A stretch of 64,000 nt of DNA, from positions 1 through 64,000 of the forward strand of contig NZ_JAMLDX010000019.1 of assembly GCF_024211275.1 (NCBI RefSeq), in the 5' to 3' direction. The notes under the pieces were generated by a model. The model saw nothing but the letters and a program-made list of their open reading frames with translations, made no database searches and was not told the DNA's origin. This DNA is from Sphingomonas tagetis (GTDB lineage Bacteria > Pseudomonadota > Alphaproteobacteria > Sphingomonadales > Sphingomonadaceae). A program made the translations under genes and the position numbers. Shown in pieces: positions 56,737 to 64,000 of this stretch (its first letter is position 1; the number at the start of each line of letters is the position of its first letter).

Positions 56737-56761
56737 GGAACCCATCGAGGATTTCGCGGTT
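56737..56761 (+). promoter_or_regulatory. EcfG-like promoter before the App1-type gene
   Basis: GGAAC-N16-GGTT, one mismatch. The predicted start (about 56768) almost coincides with the ATG at 56770, which would give a leaderless message. Confidence 0.3.
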
Positions 56762-56769
56762 CGCTGGGG

Positions 56770-57876
56770 ATGGCCAGCTCATCGCTCCACAAGCTGCTTC
56801 GCTCAACCATCGCCGACCTCGAGCGCGACATCGACAGGATTGGCGATGCACTCGAAGCGGGGGCGGCCCGCGACGGGAAGGTCCGGCTACTCGCCTATGC
56901 CGGCTACCGCAGCGCCACGGCTGTTCGCCTAAGAGGCCGCGTCGTGCGCTACACCAGGCCACTGGACGCGGGCGAGGGTCTGCTCGTGCGAATGCGCGCG
57001 ATGCTCGCAATCTACAACAGCCAGGAATTGCCTGGCGTCACGGTGCACATCGAAGGCTATGGCCAGTCACGCGAGATCGTCACCGACGACGAAGGCTATT
57101 TCGATCTGCAGATGGCGATCGATCAGCCGCTGCCGCAAAGCACCCGGTGGGAGCGGGTCACGCTATCGGCTCCCGGCCGCGACGCCGAGCAACCTGTCGT
57201 GCAGGTGCCGGTCATCGCGCCGGGCACCGACCAGAACTGGGGAATCATTTCCGATATCGACGACACCGTCGTCGAGACGGGTGCCACCAACTTCGTCAAG
57301 AACTGGCGGCGCGTGCTCGTCGAACGGCCCCGGGATCGGCTGGCGGTGCCCGGTGCCGCTTCACTCTACAAGATGATCGCCCGCGACCACATCGACCCTG
57401 CCCGACCATTCTTCTATGTCTCGTCGTCGCCGTGGAATCTCTACGGGTTCATCACCGAGTTTCTCGAGCGCAACGCGATCCCGCACGGACCCATGTTCCT
57501 CAAGGATTATGGCATCGACGCCGACAAGTTCATCGACAGCGGGCATGATGAGCACAAGCTGGCAGCGATCGAGACGATCCTCGCTTTCTACCCGCAGTTC
57601 CGCTTCCTTCTGATCGGCGACAATGGCCAGCGCGACGTGTCCATCTATGCGAAGGCCGTCGCGGACTATGGCTCGCGCGTCGCAGGCGTGTTCATCCGCG
57701 ACGTCGATGGCTCCTGCCGCTCCGGGCCCGAGGGCGCCTTGCTGGCGGGGATCGAAGCGCGCGGCGTACCCACTTTCTGCGGCGCAGGATTTGATGACGC
57801 GCTGGAGATGGTCAAGTCGCTTGGCCTCGACCGGCCGGTCGAGGCGGCTCAGGCTGTGGTCGCGCCCGCCCCATAG
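56770..57876 (+). CDS. App1/DUF2183 family phosphatase
   Basis: The 368-residue protein has the DUF2183 (phosphatidate phosphatase App1) domain: the HAD-type nucleophile motif ISDIDDTVVET near residue 165, FFYVSSSPWNLY, GPMFLKDYGIDADKF and LLIGDNGQRDVSIY. Family members dephosphorylate phospholipids or pyrophosphates. There is an N-terminal segment with FGF-like beta content (LRGRVVRYTRPL). The ATG is preferred, although an EcfG-like element overlaps this region. The 193-nt gap to the GH130 gene suggests its own promoter. Confidence 0.88.
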   Translation: MASSSLHKLLRSTIADLERDIDRIGDALEAGAARDGKVRLLAYAGYRSATAVRLRGRVVRYTRPLDAGEGLLVRMRAMLAIYNSQELPGVTVHIEGYGQSREIVTDDEGYFDLQMAIDQPLPQSTRWERVTLSAPGRDAEQPVVQVPVIAPGTDQNWGIISDIDDTVVETGATNFVKNWRRVLVERPRDRLAVPGAASLYKMIARDHIDPARPFFYVSSSPWNLYGFITEFLERNAIPHGPMFLKDYGIDADKFIDSGHDEHKLAAIETILAFYPQFRFLLIGDNGQRDVSIYAKAVADYGSRVAGVFIRDVDGSCRSGPEGALLAGIEARGVPTFCGAGFDDALEMVKSLGLDRPVEAAQAVVAPAP

Positions 57877-57977
57877 CTGCCCGCGTATGGGCCAGGAAGA
57901 CACGGCGTGACATCATAGCCCCTTGCGAACCGGTCCGGTAAGGCCATCTTCCCCAACCCCCTCTAGTCGGAACAGCG

Positions 57978-58646
57978 ATGACCAAGATCGTAAATGGCTC
58001 GAGCCTTCAGCCGCGTTCAGGCGAACGGCCTGGGAAGATCGTTCTGCTGCTCCATGGCTATGGATCGAACGGAGCCGATCTGATCTCGCTTGCGCCGCAC
58101 TGGCAGCATGCGCTGCCCGACACATTGTTCCTCGCCCCAAATGCGCCGCAACGCTGCGGAATGGGTGCCGGCTACCAATGGTGGCCGTTGGCAGCGTTCG
58201 ATAAGCGGGCGCTTGCCGCGGGGGCAGCATCGGCTGCGCCGGTGATTGACCGCTTCATCGACCGCAAGCTGGACCAATATGGTCTGACCGAGCGGGATCT
58301 TGCGATTGTCGGCTTCAGCCAGGGCACGATGATGGCGCTTCATATCGGATTGCGGCGCGAGCGGCAGGTTGCAGCGATTGTCGGCTATTCTGGCATGCTG
58401 ACTGGCACTGCCGACCTCTCTGGTGAAACGCGAATCAGGCCGCCGGTGCTGCTGATCCACGGATCGGCCGATCCGATCGTTCCAGTGTCAGCGCTGCAGA
58501 CCGCCGAAGCGGCACTCAAGCGGCTGGGCGTCGCCGTGACGACACATATATCGAGCGGACTCGGTCACAGCGTGGATCCAATCGGCCTGAAGCTTGGCGG
58601 GGAGTTCGTGACGCGAGCATTCGCCGAGACCGGTCTCCCTGCGTAG
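57978..58646 (+). CDS. Alpha/beta hydrolase, carboxylesterase type
   Basis: The 222-residue protein belongs to the small carboxylesterase/phospholipase family: LLLHGYGSNGADLI, GFSQGTMMAL with the nucleophile serine near residue 115, LLIHGSADPIVPVSA with the acid and GLGHSVDPIGL with the histidine. It hydrolyses short esters or lysophospholipids. Cytosolic. It follows the App1-type gene by 101 nt and may share its transcript. Confidence 0.9.
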   Translation: MTKIVNGSSLQPRSGERPGKIVLLLHGYGSNGADLISLAPHWQHALPDTLFLAPNAPQRCGMGAGYQWWPLAAFDKRALAAGAASAAPVIDRFIDRKLDQYGLTERDLAIVGFSQGTMMALHIGLRRERQVAAIVGYSGMLTGTADLSGETRIRPPVLLIHGSADPIVPVSALQTAEAALKRLGVAVTTHISSGLGHSVDPIGLKLGGEFVTRAFAETGLPA

Positions 58647-58664
58647 CTACTTCTCACGCCTTTG

Positions 58665-58975
58665 CTTGGGGATTTGGCCGTCGCTGTACGCTCCAACATA
58701 CCCCTACTCGTCGATTTCTGGGCGGGATGGTGCGGACCCTGTCAACAAATGGCGCCGTGGTTCGCGGCAGCGGCAAAAGAGTTCGAACGGCAAATCCGTC
58801 CGGGTAAGCTGGATATCGAGTCCGAAAACGGCGTCGCCCCACGCTTCGGCGCCCGTCCGATCTCGACGCTGGTGCTGGTCTCAGGGGACGCGAGCTGGGC
58901 CGGCAGATGGGCGTCATGCCGCAAACCACGATCGTTCAATGGGCTCGCCAGACTGCGCTCGGCGCCCGGCCCTGA
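58665..58975 (+). pseudogene. Thioredoxin, truncated and frameshifted
   Basis: The frame reads LLVDFWAGWCGPCQQMAPWF with the active site WCGPC, then a thioredoxin C-terminal half (ARFGARPISTLVLVSG). The next frame continues RELGRQMGVMPQTTIV and QWARQTALGARP to a stop at 58975. A single-base deletion in the run of G at 58884-58887 explains the break. There is no ATG and no zinc-ribbon N-terminus, which distinguishes TrxC types. Loss of function is likely, though a sequencing error could explain the frameshift. Confidence 0.75.
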
Positions 58976-59019
58976 GAAGTCCAGCCGCCAAAAGCGGTGA
59001 AAGTCGGGACTCCTCCAGA

Positions 59020-60096
59020 TCAATCGAACAGCGGCATCCCGCTCTGGTCTCCGACCGGCGCGAAGTTCGATACCGCAACCCCGACCAACCGGATTCCCAG
59101 CCGGACCGGATAAAGCGAACGGACAAGGTCGAGGCTGGTCTGCCTCAGCTGCTCGTGATCGCAAACGGGTTGGGCGCTTGTGCGGCTTCGGGTCACCTGC
59201 CTGAAGTCCGCGAATTTCGCCTTCAAGGTGACCGTGCGGCCAAACATCTGCCGGCTCTCGCACCAGCCCGCAACATCGTCGGCCATGCGCAGAACGCCTG
59301 CCTCGATCTCTTCGGGCGCCGTCAGGTCGCGATCGAAGGTGGTCTCGGAACCGGAGGACTTGCGCTCGCGGTTGGGATTGACCGGACGGTCGTCCTGCCC
59401 CCTCGCTATTCCAAAATACCAGTCCGCCGAGCTCCCGAAATGGGCCGCGAGGAATCCCATCGACTGCGCCTTGAGGTCGGCGCCCGTTTCGATGCCGAGG
59501 CGCTTCATCTTCGCCGCTGTCACCGGCCCCACGCCGTGAAACCGGGCGACCGGCAACGCTTCGACCCATGCCGGTCCCATGTCGGGCGTGACGGCAAACT
59601 GGCCGTTGGGCTTGCGATGATCCGATGCGAGCTTGGCAAGGAACTTGTTGTACGAAATGCCGGCCGAAGCGGTGAGGCCAGTTTCCTCGAATATGCGGGC
59701 TCTGATTTCCTTGGCCGTCGTCCACGCCGTCTCGATGCCCCGCCGGTTCGCCGTCACATCGAGATACGCCTCGTCCAGCGAGAGCGGCTGGATGAGGTGG
59801 GTATAGTCGCCGAAAATCGCATGGATCTGACTGGAAACGGCGCGATAAACGTCGAACCGCGGAGGGACGAAGAGAAGCTCCGGACACCGTCGCAGCGCGG
59901 TAACCGAGGGCAGCGCCGAACGGACGCCGAACGCCCTCGCCTCGTAACTTGCAGCCGCGACAACGCCGCGTGGCCCTGCATAGCCGACCGCCACCGGCCT
60001 GCCGCTTAGCTCGGGATTATCGCGCTGTTCCACCGACGCGAAGAATGCATCCATGTCGATATGGATGATCTTCCTGATGGAGAGCGGATTGGCCAC
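59020..60096 (-). CDS. dinB: DNA polymerase IV (Y-family)
   Basis: The 358-residue protein has the Y-family palm motifs HIDMDAFFASVEQ (catalytic D14) and SLDEAYLDV (catalytic aspartate-glutamate), GISYNKFLAKLASD, the helix-hairpin-helix GVGPVTAAKMKRLG and a little-finger domain. It ends in QSGMPLF, a beta-clamp binding motif. It performs error-prone lesion bypass under stress. Single gene; the next plus-strand gene starts 126 nt away. Confidence 0.96.
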   Translation of the reverse strand: MANPLSIRKIIHIDMDAFFASVEQRDNPELSGRPVAVGYAGPRGVVAAASYEARAFGVRSALPSVTALRRCPELLFVPPRFDVYRAVSSQIHAIFGDYTHLIQPLSLDEAYLDVTANRRGIETAWTTAKEIRARIFEETGLTASAGISYNKFLAKLASDHRKPNGQFAVTPDMGPAWVEALPVARFHGVGPVTAAKMKRLGIETGADLKAQSMGFLAAHFGSSADWYFGIARGQDDRPVNPNRERKSSGSETTFDRDLTAPEEIEAGVLRMADDVAGWCESRQMFGRTVTLKAKFADFRQVTRSRTSAQPVCDHEQLRQTSLDLVRSLYPVRLGIRLVGVAVSNFAPVGDQSGMPLFD

Positions 60097-60222
60097 GGCT
60101 CACGTCTAGCAACCCATGAACAGACTGGGAACAGGCAGCCGCCGCGTTTGATTGATCGAGGTAAGCGACGCAACCAGGTCAGCGGGATACACCAGATTGG
60201 GCGGGGGGCCGTACAAGGGAGC

Positions 60223-60471
60223 ATGCCGTTGGCCACGTCGCCTCTCCACGAAACGCAAGAGGAGCTCGTTGCCGGAAGCTCCGCCTTCTACGTCGCACGC
60301 GCGCGCGAGGCGATGACGCTCGCCGAGGCCGAACCGTTGCAGGCCCGGCGTCTCATTCATTTGCGTGCGGCTGATCGCTGGGTTCAGCTCGCCGAACGAA
60401 TGCGACGCGTCGAGCGATGCGCGCGGGAGCGGATCGCTCGTGCAGGCGTGGGAAGCGCAGGGAACCCTTAG
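60223..60471 (+). CDS. Small stress-type protein, diverged YxxRAxxER relative, copy D
   Basis: The 82-residue protein has AFYVARAREAMTLAEAEPLQ, then HLRAADRWVQLAERM, a weaker version of the family pattern. It has an extra basic C-terminus (RRVERCARERIARAGV). It lies 70 nt before a DUF3606 gene; the degraded duplicate of this pair is at 44983-45272. Start at 60223 with AAGGG upstream. Confidence 0.65.
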   Translation: MPLATSPLHETQEELVAGSSAFYVARAREAMTLAEAEPLQARRLIHLRAADRWVQLAERMRRVERCARERIARAGVGSAGNP

Positions 60472-60541
60472 GCCCTGCGCACGACATGAAACCTTGGGAA
60501 TCTTCAGTCGTTTGCGGCGCATGGCTGCAATGGAGAATGGC

Positions 60542-60721
60542 ATGACGGACGACAAACAAGCGACAGGCTCGCCGGATCGGGACCGGATTAGCCTGAGTGA
60601 GGACTATGAGGTCCGCGATTGGTCAAATAGCCTTGGCGTCAGCGAAGAACGCCTGCGCGAAGCCGTCCAGGCGGTCGGGAACTCGGCGGATAAGGTCCGT
60701 GCGTACCTGAGCGGCAAGTGA
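60542..60721 (+). CDS. DUF3606 protein, copy 2
   Basis: The 59-residue protein reads PDRDRISLSEDYEVRDWSNS, then LREAVQAVGNSADKVRAYL, the DUF3606 core. GGAG lies 6 nt upstream of the ATG. Its GTGA stop overlaps the start of the next gene, so they are coupled. A decayed copy exists at 45113-45272 and a related one at 51628-51816. Confidence 0.88.
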   Translation: MTDDKQATGSPDRDRISLSEDYEVRDWSNSLGVSEERLREAVQAVGNSADKVRAYLSGK

Positions 60722-60984
60722 GCGAAATGGATACCGCCCTCACCGCGCCTGTCGAACGTGTCGCCCGCGTCCTCGCTGGTCACGAGTTGAGCCGGAACGG
60801 TGAGGGCGACATGCCATCGGCTGGTGAGGCCGTCGATGCGCTATGGCCAGAATATGCTGGTACCGCGCTCGCGGTTCTCAAGACCTTGCGCGAGCCCAGC
60901 GCACGCATGGCGGCTGTCGGCGACATCGCGACATGGGACCGGATGATACTGGCCGCAATCGATGACGAGACCATGATCGATTAG
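60718..60984 (+). CDS. Conserved hypothetical protein
   Basis: The 88-residue protein (ALTAPVERVARVLAGHELSR, then DALWPEYAGTALAVLKTL and VGDIATWDRMILAAID) looks like a common small sphingomonad protein. Mostly helical, cytosolic, function unknown. It starts with GTG at 60718, overlapping the DUF3606 stop. Confidence 0.8.
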   Translation: MSEMDTALTAPVERVARVLAGHELSRNGEGDMPSAGEAVDALWPEYAGTALAVLKTLREPSARMAAVGDIATWDRMILAAIDDETMID

Positions 60985-61089
60985 CGGTGATAGTGCCGTC
61001 TTCAAAACAACGGGGGTGTCCGGCTTCCGGGAGAGGGCACCTGCGGCATCCCACCGTACCACAGATACTCTTACCTTCGTGAGATCGCC

Positions 61090-61455
61090 GCCACGACCGT
61101 CGGCGTAGGCGTCATAGATCGCGATCTGGTCGTGCGTCAGCAATGCTCGAGCGGGGCATGTCCAACGCCACGAAAGGTCAGCGCCCGCGCGGCGTAAAGG
61201 CTGAGCGCCTTGAGGTCGCGTGCGACGATCTCCATCGCGGCAATGCCGCCACTGGCGATCGCCGCCATGAAGGCATCGCGGGTCTCGAACGCGCCACCCG
61301 GTCCCCAGAGACCAAGCCGCGTCGCGTAGCAGAGATTGGCGGGATCGGCTGCCCCCGTCGCGGAGATATACAGCACGCAGGCCCGCGGCAGCAGATTCTG
61401 CAGCCGGACGCCGGCAAGGCCTTTGGCGTTGTCGCGCGACGACGGGATCAGCCCT
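61090..61455 (-). pseudogene. Remnant of a strawberry-notch-type helicase/methylase
   Basis: The minus strand reads GVRLQNLLPRACVLYISATG, LCYATRLGLWGPGGAFETRD and MEIVARDLKALSLYAARALTF, matching the C-terminal helicase part of the very large strawberry-notch proteins of alphaproteobacterial mobile elements. The frame breaks after PLEHC; homology resumes in the next frame with LTHDQIAIYDAYADG. No other part of the ~1400-residue gene is present. A fragment left by an old element. Confidence 0.75.
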
Positions 61456-61529
61456 GCCGCGTGGGCACACAGGGTTGTGCACACGCACACCGACACAAGT
61501 TACTTCGCATGGCCCTGACGTGATGAATC

Positions 61530-63050
61530 CTACTGGTGTGGTGCACCGAAGAGGCGGGCGTGCTGCCGCCGCAGCATTGCCTTCTGCACCTTTCCCATCG
61601 AATTCTTCGGTAGCCCATCCACGAACAACACCTGCCGCGGCTGTTTGAAGCGGGCAAGTTTGTCCGCCAGCGCGGCGATAATCGCTGCTGCATCGGCAAA
61701 ACCTGGGTCATGCGGGACTACCACGGCAACGACCGCCTCGCCCAGATCCGGATGCGGCAAGCCGATCACAGCCACCTCGTGGACTGCCTCCAACTCGCCG
61801 ATCGCATCCTCGACCTCCGCGGGATAGACGTTGAAGCCGCCGGCGATGATGAGATCCTTTTCGCGTCCGACGATCGACACATAGCCGCGATCGTCGATGC
61901 GGCCGAGGTCGCCGGAGATGAAGAAATCGTCGCGGAACTCGGCCTCGGTCTTCTCCGGCATCCGCCAATAGCCTTTGAACACATTGGGTCCGCGGATTTC
62001 GATGACCCCAACCTCTCCCTGGGGCAGCACGCGTCCCGTCGCGGGCTCGGCGATCCGGATCTCGACGCCCGGCAATGGGAACCCGACGGTCCCCGGTATG
62101 CGGTCGCCGTCATAGGGGTTGGAGGTGTTCATGTTCGTTTCGGTCATGCCATATCGTTCGAGGATCGCATGGCCCGTGCGCGACGCGAATGCGCGGTGAA
62201 TGTCGGGGGCGAGCGGCGCCGATCCGGAGACGAACAGCCGCATGTGCGCCACCAGCTCGCGATCGAACCCCGCTTCACCGAGCAGTCGGATATAGAAGGT
62301 CGGTACGCCCATCATCACGGTCGCGCGCGGGAGCGCGGCGATCACCGCGCCAGCGTCGAAGCGCGGCAGGAAGATCATCGATGCGCCACTGGCCAGCGTG
62401 ACGTTGGTCGCCACGAACAGGCCGTGGGTGTGAAATATCGGCAGTGCGTGGAGCAGCACATCGTTCGCGGTGAACCGCCACGCCTCGCGCAACGTGAAGG
62501 CGTTGGAGGCGAGGTTGCCGTGACTAAGCATCGCGCCCTTCGACCGCCCGGTGGTGCCGGAGGTGTAGAGGATCGCGGCGAGATCGCCGTCGTCGCGCGT
62601 GACAGTGTCGAACGCCTGCGACGCCCCGTTTGCCAGTTCGGCCAGCGTGCCGCCACGGTCCGCGTCGAGCGTCTCGACCGCGATTCCCGCAGCCGCCGGC
62701 AATGCCGAAATCGCGCCGGCCATACCCGGATCGCACACGATCAGCGCCGGCTGCGCATCGCCGACGAAATAGTCGAGTTCGCCGGCGGTGTAGGCGGGGT
62801 TGAGCGGCAGGAAGACCGCGCCCGCGCGGAGGCAACCGAGATAGAGCATCAACATCTCGATGCTCTTCTCGACCTGCACCGCGACCCGATCGCCGATCCC
62901 GACGCCCAGCGCGCGAAGCGTGTTGGCATAGCGCGCCGACGATGTTTCGACAGCGCCATAGCTCAGCGCGGCGCCATCGGGCAGCCATGCGAAAATGCGG
63001 TCGCTTTCTGCAGGGAATTGCGCCGCGAGGCGGGCGTAGAGGTTGTTCAT
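61530..63050 (-). CDS. matB: Malonyl-CoA synthetase (MatB)
   Basis: The 506-residue AMP-forming ligase has the ANL motifs ILYTSGTTGRSKGAMLSH, RYGMTETNMNTSNPYDG, GRIDDRGYVSIVGREKDL, GGFNVYPAEVED and the catalytic lysine in LPKNSMGKVQKAML. The substrate pocket resembles malonyl-CoA synthetases. Its ATG overlaps the stop of the malonyl-CoA decarboxylase by 4 nt (ATGA), as in a matAB operon. Converts malonate to malonyl-CoA. Confidence 0.92.
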   Translation of the reverse strand: MNNLYARLAAQFPAESDRIFAWLPDGAALSYGAVETSSARYANTLRALGVGIGDRVAVQVEKSIEMLMLYLGCLRAGAVFLPLNPAYTAGELDYFVGDAQPALIVCDPGMAGAISALPAAAGIAVETLDADRGGTLAELANGASQAFDTVTRDDGDLAAILYTSGTTGRSKGAMLSHGNLASNAFTLREAWRFTANDVLLHALPIFHTHGLFVATNVTLASGASMIFLPRFDAGAVIAALPRATVMMGVPTFYIRLLGEAGFDRELVAHMRLFVSGSAPLAPDIHRAFASRTGHAILERYGMTETNMNTSNPYDGDRIPGTVGFPLPGVEIRIAEPATGRVLPQGEVGVIEIRGPNVFKGYWRMPEKTEAEFRDDFFISGDLGRIDDRGYVSIVGREKDLIIAGGFNVYPAEVEDAIGELEAVHEVAVIGLPHPDLGEAVVAVVVPHDPGFADAAAIIAALADKLARFKQPRQVLFVDGLPKNSMGKVQKAMLRRQHARLFGAPHQ

Positions 63051-64000
63051 CCTTGTCGTTCCATCAGCTTGGCATTGTCGGAACCGAGCGTCGCGGCAAG
63101 CTGCCGGAACGGCTTGCCGGTCGCGGTTGAGCCGTGATTGGCGAAGCGCTCGTGCAGCTCCTCGATCGCCGGCAGATCATAGAGATAGTTGACCATCATG
63201 CCCGCGCTCTGGCGCAGGCCCTTGGGCGAGCTATCGCCCAGCCAGTTGAGTTGCTCCAGCCGAGCGCCGTTGCCGAGATGGAAGCGCGCGACCGGATCGG
63301 CTGGCCGTCCATCGCCATTCTTCGCTTCGAGGAAGTAGCGGACCGCCTGGGCGAGCAGCCGGTCGCGATGGGCTCCGTCCCCTTCCTGCGATTGCGCGGC
63401 CAGTGCGGCATCCTCGCCGCGCAGCCAGTTCATGAAGCCGGGAATTGGCGAGAGCGTAACGAAGCGCTCCAAGGTCGGGATCTCGCGCCTGAGATCGGTC
63501 GCGACCTGCTTGATCAGGAAATGCCCGAACGAGATACCGCGCAGGCCGGGCTGGCAGTTGCTGATCGAATAGAAGACGGCGGTGGTCGCCTCGCCACTCG
63601 CCAGCGGCACGCGGTCTTCGGCCAGCAGCGCCTGGATGCTGCCCGGCACCTCACGCGTCAGCGCGACCTCGACGAAGATCAGCGGATCGTCCGGGATGGC
63701 GGGGTGGAAGAAGGCGTAGCAGCGGCGGTCGGGCGGATCGAGCCGGCTGCGCAGGTCGTTCCAGTCGCGAATGTCGTGCACCGCCTCATAACGGATCACG
63801 CGCTCGAGCAGATTGGCGGGGGAGGACCAGTTGATCGCGCGCATCGACAGGAAACCGCGGTTGAACCACGACTGGAGCAGATGAGCGAGATCGGCCTCGG
63901 CCAGCGCTACGCCCGGCACCCCGCGCATGGCGAGCAAATCCTCGCGCATCTCCACCAGCGCGGCCGTGCCGCCGGGCGCGAGGTTCAGGCGGCGGAACAG
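63047..64000 (-). CDS. matA: Malonyl-CoA decarboxylase, N-terminus beyond window
   Basis: The frame is open from the window edge to its TGA at 63047 (317 residues). It carries the eukaryotic-type malonyl-CoA decarboxylase features: SWFNRGFLSMRAINWSSPA, YEAVHDIRDWNDLRSRLDP, YSISNCQPGLRGISFGHFLI and RFHLGNGARLEQLNW. It makes acetyl-CoA from the malonyl-CoA produced by MatB. The first part of the gene lies outside the window. Confidence 0.92.
   Translation of the reverse strand: MFRRLNLAPGGTAALVEMREDLLAMRGVPGVALAEADLAHLLQSWFNRGFLSMRAINWSSPANLLERVIRYEAVHDIRDWNDLRSRLDPPDRRCYAFFHPAIPDDPLIFVEVALTREVPGSIQALLAEDRVPLASGEATTAVFYSISNCQPGLRGISFGHFLIKQVATDLRREIPTLERFVTLSPIPGFMNWLRGEDAALAAQSQEGDGAHRDRLLAQAVRYFLEAKNGDGRPADPVARFHLGNGARLEQLNWLGDSSPKGLRQSAGMMVNYLYDLPAIEELHERFANHGSTATGKPFRQLAATLGSDNAKLMERQG

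Noticed and set aside
61710..63137. 475-codon plus-strand frame opposite matB
   Set aside because: Shadow of the matB frame.

Overview
The window looks like chromosomal DNA of a high-GC alphaproteobacterium, most likely a sphingomonad (Sphingomonas or a close relative). The main clues are a large Caulobacter/sphingomonad-type TonB-dependent receptor, a PEPxxWA-CTERM protein, a MucR-type regulator, many small stress-associated families (DUF3606, DUF6894-like, DUF1206, DUF6766-like), and GGAAC-N16/17-CGTT sequences that resemble promoters of the alphaproteobacterial general stress sigma factor EcfG. No tRNA, rRNA, CRISPR array or intact insertion sequence was seen.

Layout. 1-6.1 kb: an SRPBCC protein, a zinc alcohol dehydrogenase and an SDR (minus strand) diverge from a large-subunit catalase and a PHB-depolymerase-type esterase. 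6.2-13.9 kb: an NtrC-type response regulator and its histidine kinase diverge from an HlyD/ABC/FtsX exporter preceded by a sigma-54 promoter. 14.2-15.5 kb: an APC permease. 16-46 kb: a patchwork of small genes, envelope proteins, regulators and decayed genes. It holds a PEP-CTERM protein, an iron-permease-like protein, an 18-residue repeat protein, an autotransporter/kinase chimera, a META-domain lipoprotein, a MucR regulator, a pectate lyase with its TonB receptor, a tandem pair of stress-type proteins, a PilZ protein, an M48 protease, a Na+/H+ antiporter and an MHYT hybrid kinase. 46-51 kb: hemerythrin, phytase-like/DUF1206 pair, Hsp20 and a Crp/Fnr regulator. 51.3-58.6 kb: a long plus-strand run from three small stress proteins and a DUF6766-like membrane protein into an uncharacterised helical-barrel protein, an SDR, a GH130-type glycosidase, an App1-type phosphatase and an esterase. 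58.7-64 kb: a broken thioredoxin, DinB, a second small stress module, a strawberry-notch helicase remnant, and the malonate genes matB and matA (cut by the window end).

Themes. Much of the window reads as a stress and envelope toolbox: catalase, Hsp20 behind a ROSE-like RNA thermometer, hemerythrin, DinB, DUF3606 and KGG-type proteins, with EcfG-like promoters before several of them. A small paralogous family (YxxRAxxER type) occurs four times intact plus decayed copies, and one YxxRAxxER-DUF3606 module also exists as a degraded duplicate. At least seven loci are broken or fragmentary: a REC fragment, the chimera, a DUF4239 frameshift, a small-family pseudogene, DUF1206, DUF3606, thioredoxin and strawberry notch. 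This points to active gene turnover. All functions are inferred from reading the translated sequence; no database search was run.
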